Below are positions 17,370-25,377 of a stretch of 64,000 nt of DNA, one piece after another (position 1 is the first letter of the stretch; the number at the start of each line of letters is the position of its first letter). The DNA is from Desulfovibrio inopinatus DSM 10711 (GTDB taxonomy: Bacteria; Desulfobacterota; Desulfovibrionia; Desulfovibrionales; Desulfovibrionaceae), in NCBI RefSeq assembly GCF_000429305.1, contig NZ_AUBP01000025.1, forward strand, positions 1 to 64,000, read 5' to 3'. The notes under the pieces are model-generated. The model searched no databases. It was not told the origin of the DNA and worked only from the letters and a program-made list of their open reading frames with translations. Made by a program: the position numbers and the translations under genes.

Positions 17370-19613
17370 GTGAAACTGCTTCGACCACCGGAACTTGTTA
17401 TTTCGCGCAAACCATTCACATGGCAGGGAAATCATCGTCTTTGCGTGACTGCACAACTTGCGTTCACGCTTACATCCCCCTCCCAAACAATAAAAGCAGC
17501 ACACGCTTGGAAACAACTGGCTCCTCTTGCTGAACAGATCGGCGGTCTCGACGCAGGCATGCCGAAAGGACGCGGTGAATTTCTTGTCGCCGGCACATGC
17601 TGGGCATCACAAAACACTCCAGTCGAAGCGTTGGAAGTCGCTGTTACCGTCGGTCCGCAGAACAAGCACCTTTATGTTTTCGGCGATCGCTCATGGCAAA
17701 GCCGCAAAACAAACGCGCGGCTTCCTGTTCCCACACCATTTCAATCAATGCCTATCACATGGGCCAATGCCTTCGGTGGACCGGGCTACGATTCCAATCC
17801 TATCGGGAAAGGATTTCTTGATCCCTCTCCTCAGAAGCGATCAACTGCTATCTCTCTTCCCAATATTGAACATCCCAACCACCTCATCGGCTCCATCAAC
17901 GACCGACCTCAGCCGGTAGGTTTGGGGCCGATCCCCCCCCATTGGTCACAACGTCGCCAACTTGCCGGAACGTATGACCAAAACTGGAAAAGGAGGGATT
18001 GGCCGGGTTTTCCTTCTGACCTCAACTGGCGCTTCTTCAATTGCGCCCCCGACGATCAACGTATCAATGGCTATTGGAAGGGAGATGAATCCATTGCCCT
18101 CTTCAATATGCACCCGCAAGATACTTGTATTGAGACACATTTACCCAAGATCCGTGTTCGCTGTCTCTCCGGCGAGTCACTTGCCGATGACAACGCGCAA
18201 GAACCTCCTACAAACTTGGACACGGTGTGGTTGTTTCCCGATGTCGGCATAGGTATGCTGTTCTATCGTGCTGTTTTCACTGTTGCGGATGAAGAAGCAT
18301 CGAATCTCGGCTGGATTTTATGTTGGACCGAATCACTCGATGATTCCCCGACATCTCCCGATGTCTACTTAGCAAAAGTACAGGAGCGCCGTGAGAGACT
18401 CCCGAAGTCAGAACATCCACAAACGCCTCCAGCACAACCGGAAACACAGCTCCCTCGAAAAGAAGACGTCCCTTCAGAGAAACCGCTCTGGTCATCGGCT
18501 CCCGGCTTGAGTCGTCAAGACATCACCGACGGTCATGCAGCAGGTCGGTCTTTCGCAAACACGGACTGTCGAGGAATGGATTACAGCGGCCTTTCCCTTT
18601 CCGGGATTCTCTTTTGCGGTGCCGATCTCCGAGGAACAAACTTTTCCGGAGCTGATCTCAGTGCAGCCGATTTAACCGGAGCCCGTCTTGATGGGGCAAC
18701 GTTTGTCAACGCACGATGCAGTGCTGCTCGCTTCGACAAGGCTACCGCGCTGCATGCATGTTTCGATCAGGCGCAACTCGATAGAATTTCAGCTCAACAA
18801 TTCGATGCAACCGATGCCTCATTCAACCAGGCACGAATGGACTCCGCCGATCTCCGTGGTTTTCAAGGCATCCGTTCTCAGTTTCAAAATGCATCACTTC
18901 TTCAAGTCAATGCAACCAAAGCGGATTTTAGCCAAGCGAATGCAACCAATGCCGTGCTGAAACAGTCTATTTTGGATCAAGCTTGCTTTGAACAGGCAAT
19001 ACTTGATGCAGCCGATTTGACGGAAACCCATCTCAAGACCACACAAATGACGGGTGTCCATGCGGTGGGAACGCGATTTGATAAATCTGTCATGGCAACA
19101 ACCGACTTCAGCTCTGCTAAACTCGATAACGCTGTCTTCGACGGCGCCACGGGGTCAAAAGTATTGTTTTTCGGAGCTCAAGCCAACGGTATCAGTTTGG
19201 TAAAGACGTCTTTAGAACATGTTCGCGGCAACCGGAACACGGAACTTATTAACGCTATTTTTACCGACAGTGACCTCCCCAGGATGTCCATGCGATTTGC
19301 AAAGCTCCCGAAAGCAGACTTCAGCAAGGCGCGTCTTCTCCGGACCAGCTTTCAGGGAGCCCATCTCGACGGAGCATCGTTTGCAGCCAGCAATGCCCCG
19401 AACATTGTATTTACCAAAGCCAACCTTGACCACGCGAATCTCACAGGCATGAATGCGATGCATGCACGATTACGCAAGGCCAGTCTTCAGCGTGCCGACC
19501 TCCGTCAAGCCAACCTCTATGGAGCCGATGTGTATAAAGTCGTCGTCGATAACACACGCTTTGATGGCACCAACCTCCATCAAACACTCTTAGCCGATTG
19601 GGGAAAATCATGA
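17370..19613 (+). CDS. DUF2169 and pentapeptide-repeat fusion protein (T6SS accessory)
   Basis: 747 residues in two parts. The N-terminal 340 are a DUF2169 domain, a family that neighbours vgrG and PAAR-like genes and is thought to act as a T6SS adaptor. From about residue 390 to the end come dozens of pentapeptide repeats (A-D/N-L-x-x, e.g. GADLRGTNFSGADLSAADL), which fold as a right-handed square beta-helix. A Pro/Glu-rich linker joins the two. The start is GTG with GAGGG 7 bases upstream, 20 bases after vgrG. Its job, whether effector loading, spike extension or effector, is inference. Confidence 0.8.
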   Translation: MKLLRPPELVISRKPFTWQGNHRLCVTAQLAFTLTSPSQTIKAAHAWKQLAPLAEQIGGLDAGMPKGRGEFLVAGTCWASQNTPVEALEVAVTVGPQNKHLYVFGDRSWQSRKTNARLPVPTPFQSMPITWANAFGGPGYDSNPIGKGFLDPSPQKRSTAISLPNIEHPNHLIGSINDRPQPVGLGPIPPHWSQRRQLAGTYDQNWKRRDWPGFPSDLNWRFFNCAPDDQRINGYWKGDESIALFNMHPQDTCIETHLPKIRVRCLSGESLADDNAQEPPTNLDTVWLFPDVGIGMLFYRAVFTVADEEASNLGWILCWTESLDDSPTSPDVYLAKVQERRERLPKSEHPQTPPAQPETQLPRKEDVPSEKPLWSSAPGLSRQDITDGHAAGRSFANTDCRGMDYSGLSLSGILFCGADLRGTNFSGADLSAADLTGARLDGATFVNARCSAARFDKATALHACFDQAQLDRISAQQFDATDASFNQARMDSADLRGFQGIRSQFQNASLLQVNATKADFSQANATNAVLKQSILDQACFEQAILDAADLTETHLKTTQMTGVHAVGTRFDKSVMATTDFSSAKLDNAVFDGATGSKVLFFGAQANGISLVKTSLEHVRGNRNTELINAIFTDSDLPRMSMRFAKLPKADFSKARLLRTSFQGAHLDGASFAASNAPNIVFTKANLDHANLTGMNAMHARLRKASLQRADLRQANLYGADVYKVVVDNTRFDGTNLHQTLLADWGKS

Positions 19614-20677
19614 ACCGTGACGATTTTGTTCATGCGCTTGCCAGCAATCGGGCTCTTGTTGAGCTAGACCTTTCAGGGATGGACCTTTCGCATCTCGATT
19701 TGAGCAAGGTTATTTTTGAACGCTGCCGGATGACTGCATGCAACCTCTCAGCTACGATTCTCCATAAAACATCGTTTATCGGTGTAGATTTGACGGGTGC
19801 ACAAATTACGGAAGCCACAATAACGAAGTCGCTCTTTCACACCACGAAACTCGAATCAACAAACTGGGCTGGCTGTCATGTCGAAGATGGAGACTTTTCC
19901 GGTAATGATTGCCAGCAAGCTGTGTTTTCTCAATCCACGCTCACGAGATGTGACTTCAGCGCATCCAATCTGACAGGAGCCAATTTCCAGAAAGCGCAAA
20001 CCCAGCGTCTTAGCATGCGCGGTGCCATCGTGGACGGGCTTCAATGCCATGAAACAGTATTTCACCGTGCGGACTTCACCGGGGTTGATATGCAACGAAT
20101 GGTTTTGGGGACCACCGATTTGAGCGGGGCCAATCTTACTCGGGCAAACTTGACGGGGCTTCATTTTCAGGGATGCATATTGAACCAAGCCAAACTCAAC
20201 GAAGCCATCGCACATGATGGAGATTTTCGTGGTATGCGTTTAAATCAGGTGTTTTTCCTTAAAGCACAGCTCGAAAAAGCTTACTTTATGGAAAGCCAGC
20301 TTACGTCCTGTCAATTCGGTGAAGCCCACGCCTCGAAAACGCTTTGGACCGATGCGCATCTCACCGCCTGTTTTTTCAACGCGGCCCATGTTGATCGTAC
20401 CGACTTCTCTCGCGCGATCTTGGAAAAATGTATCTTCAAAAAAGCATTCCTCCATGCGGCCAATTTTTCCGATACGACTCTGTCGTATTGCGACCTTTCG
20501 CATGCCGATATCACCGAAGCACTCCTTGCCCGGACCAAACTTGAATATACCAATTTGCATGCTGTTGACGTACATCGCGCCACGGTACGAGACGCGTCCA
20601 TGACCACGGTTTTACCCACAGACCCGATCCGAGCGCAGGCTGAAGCGTTTGTTCCGGTTCAGGTTTCATCTCGCTAA
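19610..20677 (+). CDS. pentapeptide-repeat protein in T6SS module
   Basis: 355 residues, almost entirely pentapeptide repeats (DLSGANLTRANLTG and similar), predicted to form one long quadrilateral beta-helix. The ATG overlaps the upstream stop (ATGA), so it is translationally coupled to the DUF2169 fusion. No signal peptide, membrane segment or catalytic motif is visible. Pentapeptide proteins can be DNA mimics that bind gyrase or can be structural rods; here either a spike-associated rod or an effector/immunity protein is possible. Confidence 0.8.
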   Translation: MNRDDFVHALASNRALVELDLSGMDLSHLDLSKVIFERCRMTACNLSATILHKTSFIGVDLTGAQITEATITKSLFHTTKLESTNWAGCHVEDGDFSGNDCQQAVFSQSTLTRCDFSASNLTGANFQKAQTQRLSMRGAIVDGLQCHETVFHRADFTGVDMQRMVLGTTDLSGANLTRANLTGLHFQGCILNQAKLNEAIAHDGDFRGMRLNQVFFLKAQLEKAYFMESQLTSCQFGEAHASKTLWTDAHLTACFFNAAHVDRTDFSRAILEKCIFKKAFLHAANFSDTTLSYCDLSHADITEALLARTKLEYTNLHAVDVHRATVRDASMTTVLPTDPIRAQAEAFVPVQVSSR

Positions 20678-20689
20678 TGGAGACGCCCT

Positions 20690-21340
20690 ATGTATGATCA
20701 CGCTTCGCACCTTTCTCTCAATGATTCGACTGGCATGCTGACCGGCCGTATTGAAGGACGGATTGATGCCATCTATACACTCCGTTCCACACATGGTGTG
20801 TATCAAGCTCACAAAGCAGTAAGCTGCCTCATTGAACCAGAAACGGGAGACACCGTCCTCTGTGGCAAAGATGAAGTGGGGCATCTGTTTATTCTGGCGA
20901 TATTGATGCGGCCCAACGCAACCCCCTCGAAAATTGCTTTTCCGGACGGAGTTTCTGTCAGCGCCCCTGGCAATCGTTTCGATATTGACGCTGAGCATGT
21001 TGCTATTCAGGCCAATGACACGTTGCAATTAGCAGGTCGTTCCACACACCTTGATGCCGATGAAACCGTTATGCGCACCAGGACTTTTTCATTGTTTTCC
21101 TCAATACTGCATGCCGGTGTTGGTATTGCCGAAGTGATTGCGGAAAGCCTCGACTCCGTCTGTGATCGTGTCGTGGCGCGATCGAAATGCAGCTACCGTT
21201 ATGTCGAAGAGCTTGAGCAGGCCTGTTTGGGACGATTCCGTTGCTTGGTGGATGGATCATTGTTTATGCGGGGACGTAAAGCGAGTCTCAATGCTGAGGA
21301 AACCGTCACGATTGACGGTGAAGAAGTTCACTTAGGATAA
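20690..21340 (+). CDS. DUF3540 protein (T6SS-associated)
   Basis: 216 residues of the DUF3540 family, which occurs almost only beside vgrG, DUF2169 and DUF4150 genes. The N-terminal half has a beta-rich pattern (SCLIEPETGDTVLC) like an OB-fold spike element, and the C-terminal part ends in short repeated strands (SLNAEETVTIDGEEVHLG). GGAG lies 7 bases before the ATG. It is the fourth gene of the module, 12 bases after the pentapeptide gene. Function is inferred from context. Confidence 0.75.
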   Translation: MYDHASHLSLNDSTGMLTGRIEGRIDAIYTLRSTHGVYQAHKAVSCLIEPETGDTVLCGKDEVGHLFILAILMRPNATPSKIAFPDGVSVSAPGNRFDIDAEHVAIQANDTLQLAGRSTHLDADETVMRTRTFSLFSSILHAGVGIAEVIAESLDSVCDRVVARSKCSYRYVEELEQACLGRFRCLVDGSLFMRGRKASLNAEETVTIDGEEVHLG

Positions 21341-21365
21341 TAATGCTCTACCAGAAGGAGGAGTC

Positions 21366-21776
21366 ATGTTTGCGCTGACGATGATGAACGGCATGTGTAT
21401 GGCATTTCCCGATGTCTGCCTGACACCGACTCCTGTCGGTCCAATTCCTATCCCTTACCCCAATATGTCAATGGGTGAGATGGCCGATCCGGCGACATGC
21501 GCCGACACGGTGAACGTTCTCGGGATGCCAGCGCTCATGCAGGAATCACAAATTATGCTCAGCCAAGGCGACGATGGCGGGGTAAATGGTGGAATTATGT
21601 CTGGCATTTTTATTGGTCCCACCGAATTTTTACTTGGCGCAGACGATGTGATCTTTGAAGGCGGACCGGCATTACCAATGGGAGCAACCATGACCGGCCA
21701 AAACGGAGAAGGCATGCCCAATATCGAGGGAGATTATATTGTCCCGAGCCAAACCGTTGTCATGGCGCTTGGCTAA
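21366..21776 (+). CDS. DUF4150 PAAR-like tip protein
   Basis: 136 residues of the DUF4150 PAAR-like family, opening with FPDVCLTPTPVGPIPIPYPN and followed by Gly-rich strands. PAAR-like proteins cap the VgrG spike and often carry a C-terminal toxin; this one ends right after the core, so it has no fused effector. AAGGAGGAG precedes the ATG. It is the last gene of the module, and the next gene is convergent. Confidence 0.85.
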   Translation: MFALTMMNGMCMAFPDVCLTPTPVGPIPIPYPNMSMGEMADPATCADTVNVLGMPALMQESQIMLSQGDDGGVNGGIMSGIFIGPTEFLLGADDVIFEGGPALPMGATMTGQNGEGMPNIEGDYIVPSQTVVMALG

Positions 21777-21796
21777 CAATTTGATTTCATAAAGAT

Positions 21797-22249
21797 TTAC
21801 CAGAATTTACGATCCAACGCCAAATGGGAGAAATATCCTAGAACAACGGCAAGATAGTATGGCAACATGGATTGCCATGGAATTCCATAAAAAAATGTAG
21901 GAACAAGTAATACCGGAAGCGGAACAAGAGCCATGGCCCATAGCGTGTGCGTCCATCCTCGGTGTGGCCCTAAAGCCGGCAGCAATGCACAAAAACCAAG
22001 CAATGCGGCATAACGATATTGTTTGTTAAAAATAAGATATAGATCCAATCCGACCAAAGCGAGATAAAAGAGATTCTGTCCCTTGGAGTCCGTATCCACA
22101 TCGGGAAATAGTCCTCCCAGCACAACAAGAACGGCCAAAAAAAGACACATTTCTATGCTCGGCATGGATCGTCCCAACCAGTACAAGCCGGCCAAAACGG
22201 CTGCCCCAGCAACCAATGCTCCGAAAATATGGGTTCTATATCCGGGCAT
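21797..22249 (-). CDS. YdjM-like inner-membrane hydrolase-family protein
   Basis: 150 residues with about four membrane segments and the conserved residues of the YdjM/LexA-binding metal-dependent hydrolase family: early His in YRTHIFGA, acidic PDVDTDSKGQ, HRGWTHTLW, and a late FSHLALD. The His/Asp set could bind a metal. It converges on the T6SS module and is not functionally linked to it. Confidence 0.75.
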   Translation of the reverse strand: MPGYRTHIFGALVAGAAVLAGLYWLGRSMPSIEMCLFLAVLVVLGGLFPDVDTDSKGQNLFYLALVGLDLYLIFNKQYRYAALLGFCALLPALGPHRGWTHTLWAMALVPLPVLLVPTFFYGIPWQSMLPYYLAVVLGYFSHLALDRKFW

Positions 22250-22351
22250 GTCTTTTATTCCTCCTCAAGACATTACAGATTGCCATCTGTTTGGTAATAT
22301 TCTTGATTCACAAAAAAACACTTTCCGTAATACGGGTATGGATGTGCTTCC

Positions 22352-22489
22352 GTGAACTTTACTACAGAACTCACTTCGGCCGGTTGGCTCGAACTGATCT
22401 ATCTCATCCTGCTTCTTATTGTCGTCATACTGCCTTGGTTGCGACCGTGGAAACTCTGGCGCCAATGGCGATCCAAGAGAAGACGATAG
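22352..22489 (+). CDS. small single-span membrane protein
   Basis: A GTG-started frame of 45 codons: a short polar start, one hydrophobic segment (WLELIYLILLLIVVILPWL), then a strongly basic tail ending in KRRR. The inside-positive pattern is what a real small membrane protein shows. The ribosome site is weak and there is no known family, so it may be chance. Confidence 0.35.
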   Translation: MNFTTELTSAGWLELIYLILLLIVVILPWLRPWKLWRQWRSKRRR

Positions 22490-22505
22490 CAACTCGTATG
22501 TGACG

Positions 22506-22541
22506 AAAAAAAGGCCGAGAGGAACGGATCCTTCTCGGCCT
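22506..22541 (-). terminator. intrinsic terminator after the suf genes
   Basis: Arms GGCCGAGA (22513-22520) and TCTCGGCC (22533-22540) form a hairpin with a 12-base loop; read on the minus strand it is followed by a run of seven Ts (22506-22512). It ends the sufC-sufB transcript. Confidence 0.8.
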
Positions 22542-22563
22542 GAAAAGACATGCCAGAAACCGA

Positions 22564-23721
22564 TTAGAACATATCCTTTTCGGTTTCTTGTATCGTTCTT
22601 TCAATGGAATCTTGGAGCTTCTTGGGCAACCCCATAATATCCACATTTAAAAATCCGCGGACAATGGTCGACGTAGCTTCGTCTTCGTCCATGCCTCTGG
22701 CCATGAGATATTCGATTTCTTCCTGTGCAATTTTGCCCACAGCAGCTTCGTGAGACAGTTCTACTCCGTCGATCGTCGCCATCAGCTCAGGCACAGCATG
22801 GATGGAACCACCACCAAGAATAAGCCCACGGCACTCGAGGTGACCACGTGCCGGAACGCTGTTTCCGCCAATATAGCCGCGCGCAATGATTTTGCCGCCC
22901 GTGGTAATGGTGCGGGCAATCATTTCACCTTTGGTCTCGGGCGCATTAAGTTCAATACGGCTTCCGGTATCGATCACCGAACCTTCAGGAGCCACAATAA
23001 CCGAGTTGAACCGTGCAACGGCACCGCGGCCGTTCAGATCGATGCGGGGATACGCCTGCAGGTCCTTGACTGGTTTCAGCAGAACATAGTTGTTGAGAAA
23101 AACACCGCCTTCCTCAACCACCCCGGCCGTACGGGGGCGTACAACCATGCTTTCCGACCAATTGTGCACCATGGTGAAGGTGAGCTTTGCGTTCTTCTTC
23201 ACGTAGAATTCGGAAATTCCAAGGTGTGCGCCGCCTTCAGCCCCATGCGAAACCGAGCATCCCGTGATGATATGCAGCTCGGAGTCTTCTTCCACGATAA
23301 CGATGTTGTGGACATTCTGACCGATCTTATTTCCTTTCAGGAATAAGCAGGACTGAATGGGTTCCGTGATTTTCGCGCCTTTTTCCGTGCGGATAAAATA
23401 GCCGCCATGCAGATTTTCGCTCGTGGCGCGGGTGTACTCATCTTTATCTTTGTCAACAAGCTTCCAATAGTAATCAGGAAGACCATCATATTTTTTCAGA
23501 GCGTCTTTGATATCCATCATTTCGACGCCGGCATGGGTTGTCCGGCAATGGACATTCTTATGGTCAAAAAGCAAAAACGTCCCGCTACGCTGGGCTTCGT
23601 CCACATCGATGCCGGACATCAAGAGTTGTTGCTTATCGTCTTCGCTAATGGTGCTCAGGTCGTCGATAACCTCTTGTGCCTGGCTTTCAAAATCGAATTG
23701 TTTCAAATCGATGGTGTTCAT
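22564..23721 (-). CDS. sufB: SufB/SufD-family Fe-S assembly scaffold
   Basis: 385 residues of the SufB/SufD family, part of the scaffold on which Fe-S clusters are assembled with the SufC ATPase. The beta-helical core has VHNIVIVEEDSELHI, the conserved GAHLGISEFYV, and a C-terminal SHEAAVGKI. It is shorter than proteobacterial SufB (about 480) and resembles the minimal SufB-like protein of anaerobes. ATG 23721 has GGGAG upstream; the open frame extends to 23742. No sufD, sufS or sufU is adjacent, so this is a two-gene minimal system. Confidence 0.88.
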   Translation of the reverse strand: MNTIDLKQFDFESQAQEVIDDLSTISEDDKQQLLMSGIDVDEAQRSGTFLLFDHKNVHCRTTHAGVEMMDIKDALKKYDGLPDYYWKLVDKDKDEYTRATSENLHGGYFIRTEKGAKITEPIQSCLFLKGNKIGQNVHNIVIVEEDSELHIITGCSVSHGAEGGAHLGISEFYVKKNAKLTFTMVHNWSESMVVRPRTAGVVEEGGVFLNNYVLLKPVKDLQAYPRIDLNGRGAVARFNSVIVAPEGSVIDTGSRIELNAPETKGEMIARTITTGGKIIARGYIGGNSVPARGHLECRGLILGGGSIHAVPELMATIDGVELSHEAAVGKIAQEEIEYLMARGMDEDEATSTIVRGFLNVDIMGLPKKLQDSIERTIQETEKDMF

Positions 23722-23748
23722 GGTGCTCTCCCTTACTTTCAAATCCGC

Positions 23749-24507
23749 CTATTGCAGGCAGCGGACGCATTCCTGATAACCGTACTTGCTAACGTGGTCC
23801 AAAATATCACGAGGTCTGGACTCGCAACACAAATGACCATTGTAGAGCACCTGCGCCCGGTCGGCGTTGACATATTCCAGAATATAACCGGTATGGGTAA
23901 TAATCAGTCCCGATGTCTGTTTGGTGGCAGTGATCTCTTTCATGCTCTTGTCCGGTTGGGGAGTCGTATCACCGCGGAGCATTTCACGAACAACACTCCC
24001 GACAAGTTTCATGTTTTCGAGGTCGACACCGGATTCTGGTTCGTCGAACAACAAAAGGTAGGGGTCTTGTGCACGCAGCTGAAGCAATTCGGACCGTTTG
24101 ATTTCACCACCGGAAAAACCGGAGTTAATATCGCGTTCCAGAAAGGATTGCATATTAACTTGCTCAGCAAGCGTATCAACATCGATATTGCGACCACGGG
24201 CGCAGAGTTGGACAAGATGCCGGGTCTTCAAGCCATGAATAGTTGGAGGACGCTGGAAGGACATGCCAATACCGAGCCGAGCCCGTTCGTACATGGGCGC
24301 GTGCGTAATATCCGTTCCACGGAACATAATGCGTCCCTTGGTGATTTCGTAGTTGCCAAAACCCATAAGCGTCATGAGCAACGTCGTTTTTCCCGAGCCA
24401 TTGGGACCGAACAGGATAAACGTTTCGCTCTCTGCGATCTTGAGATTGATGCCCGAGAGCACTTCCCGTTCGCCGATCTTGACGTGAAGATCTTCGATTA
24501 CAAGCAT
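23749..24507 (-). CDS. sufC: Fe-S assembly ATPase SufC
   Basis: 252 residues, an ABC ATPase that energises the SufB scaffold. Walker A is GPNGSGKT (about 35-42), the Q loop is MSFQRPP, the signature is SGGEIKRSE, and Walker B is LLLFDEPESGVD. It is the first gene of the pair, 27 bases before sufB. A likely promoter lies just upstream. Confidence 0.93.
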   Translation of the reverse strand: MLVIEDLHVKIGEREVLSGINLKIAESETFILFGPNGSGKTTLLMTLMGFGNYEITKGRIMFRGTDITHAPMYERARLGIGMSFQRPPTIHGLKTRHLVQLCARGRNIDVDTLAEQVNMQSFLERDINSGFSGGEIKRSELLQLRAQDPYLLLFDEPESGVDLENMKLVGSVVREMLRGDTTPQPDKSMKEITATKQTSGLIITHTGYILEYVNADRAQVLYNGHLCCESRPRDILDHVSKYGYQECVRCLQ

Positions 24508-24529
24508 TTTCGCGCCTTTTTTGTAACAT

Positions 24530-24559
24530 GTTATACTCTAGCGATCATTTTTCAATCGC
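24530..24559 (-). promoter_or_regulatory. likely promoter and small palindrome ahead of sufC
   Basis: On the minus strand a good -10 (TATAAC, rc of 24530-24535) lies 22 bases before sufC. The only hexamer at 17-base spacing is CGATTG, a poor -35. A GCGAT...ATCGC inverted repeat (24541-24559) occupies the spacer/-35 zone and could be a regulator site; no family of regulator is obvious. Confidence 0.35.
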
Positions 24560-24641
24560 TCAAATTCCGTTCGAAGGACAAAATTCATAAGCAACCTACA
24601 GACGGATGTCTATACGGAATTCCCTTAGAGTCTGACCTGTG

Positions 24642-25373
24642 TCAAGTGGTCTTCTCATAGTGTTTTCTGTCAGCAATATAACAATACCGACAAGGGCGAC
24701 CACGGGAAAAGACAAATATCAAAAGCCACCCCGCAGCAAATCCTCCCACATGCGCCCACCATGCCACGCCTCCTCCGGATTGTCCGGTTGAGGCCCACTC
24801 CGCAAATCCCGATGCAATTTGAATAAAAAACCAGATTCCAAGAAACAGCAACGCCGGGACTTCTACTATCCAAGGAAAGATAAATATTGGTATGAGTGTG
24901 ACAACCCTTGCATGAGGAAAAAGTCGCATATACGCCCCCATTACGCCGGCAATCGCCCCGGAGGCTCCAATAATTGGTGAGGTGGAAAGTGGATCAACAA
25001 TAAAATGCAAAATCGAAGCGGCAATGCCGGTTCCAAGATAAAACAGAGCAAACCGTGTATGACCAAGCACGTCTTCAATATTGCGTGCAAAAATCCACAA
25101 CACCCACATATTCAAAGCAAAGTGCCATATACTGCCATGCAAAAACATGTAGGTAAAAAACGTCTCTACTCCTGAAGAGGTATAACCACTCATTATGGCC
25201 CACGTTCGATCGCTCAACCGGGCAGGAACAAGGCCATAATGATAGATAAGCGCCGTTTGATAGGCTGTCGGAAGCCGAAGTTGCCAAAAAAACACAAGCA
25301 CATTTCCAAGAAATATCACCCAGGTGACAAGCGCTGGTGTATGTCGTGGAATATTCGCCTTCAATGGAATCAC
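24642..25373 (-). CDS. rhomboid-family intramembrane serine protease
   Basis: 243 residues with about six membrane segments. The catalytic Ser138 lies in GASGAIAG, the His208 in AHVGGFAAG, and the oxyanion-helping HFALNMW at about 84-90. The tail ends in a CRYC pair. The ATG is 4 bases after the RluD-CoaE stop, so the two are co-transcribed. Substrates of bacterial rhomboids are rarely known and none is suggested here. Confidence 0.9.
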   Translation of the reverse strand: MIPLKANIPRHTPALVTWVIFLGNVLVFFWQLRLPTAYQTALIYHYGLVPARLSDRTWAIMSGYTSSGVETFFTYMFLHGSIWHFALNMWVLWIFARNIEDVLGHTRFALFYLGTGIAASILHFIVDPLSTSPIIGASGAIAGVMGAYMRLFPHARVVTLIPIFIFPWIVEVPALLFLGIWFFIQIASGFAEWASTGQSGGGVAWWAHVGGFAAGWLLIFVFSRGRPCRYCYIADRKHYEKTT

Positions 25374-25377
25374 GACG

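Noticed and set aside
16809-17516. 235-codon minus-strand open frame with Ala/Pro/Thr-rich sequence
   Set aside because: Antisense to the repetitive VgrG stalk; low complexity arises from those repeats.
18541-20677. Repeat-rich stretch as a DNA tandem repeat or CRISPR
   Set aside because: The periodicity is at protein level (pentapeptide repeats); there are no conserved DNA repeats or spacers.
23407-24660. 417-codon plus-strand open frame
   Set aside because: Antisense to sufB and sufC, both certain; no independent ribosome site or domain.
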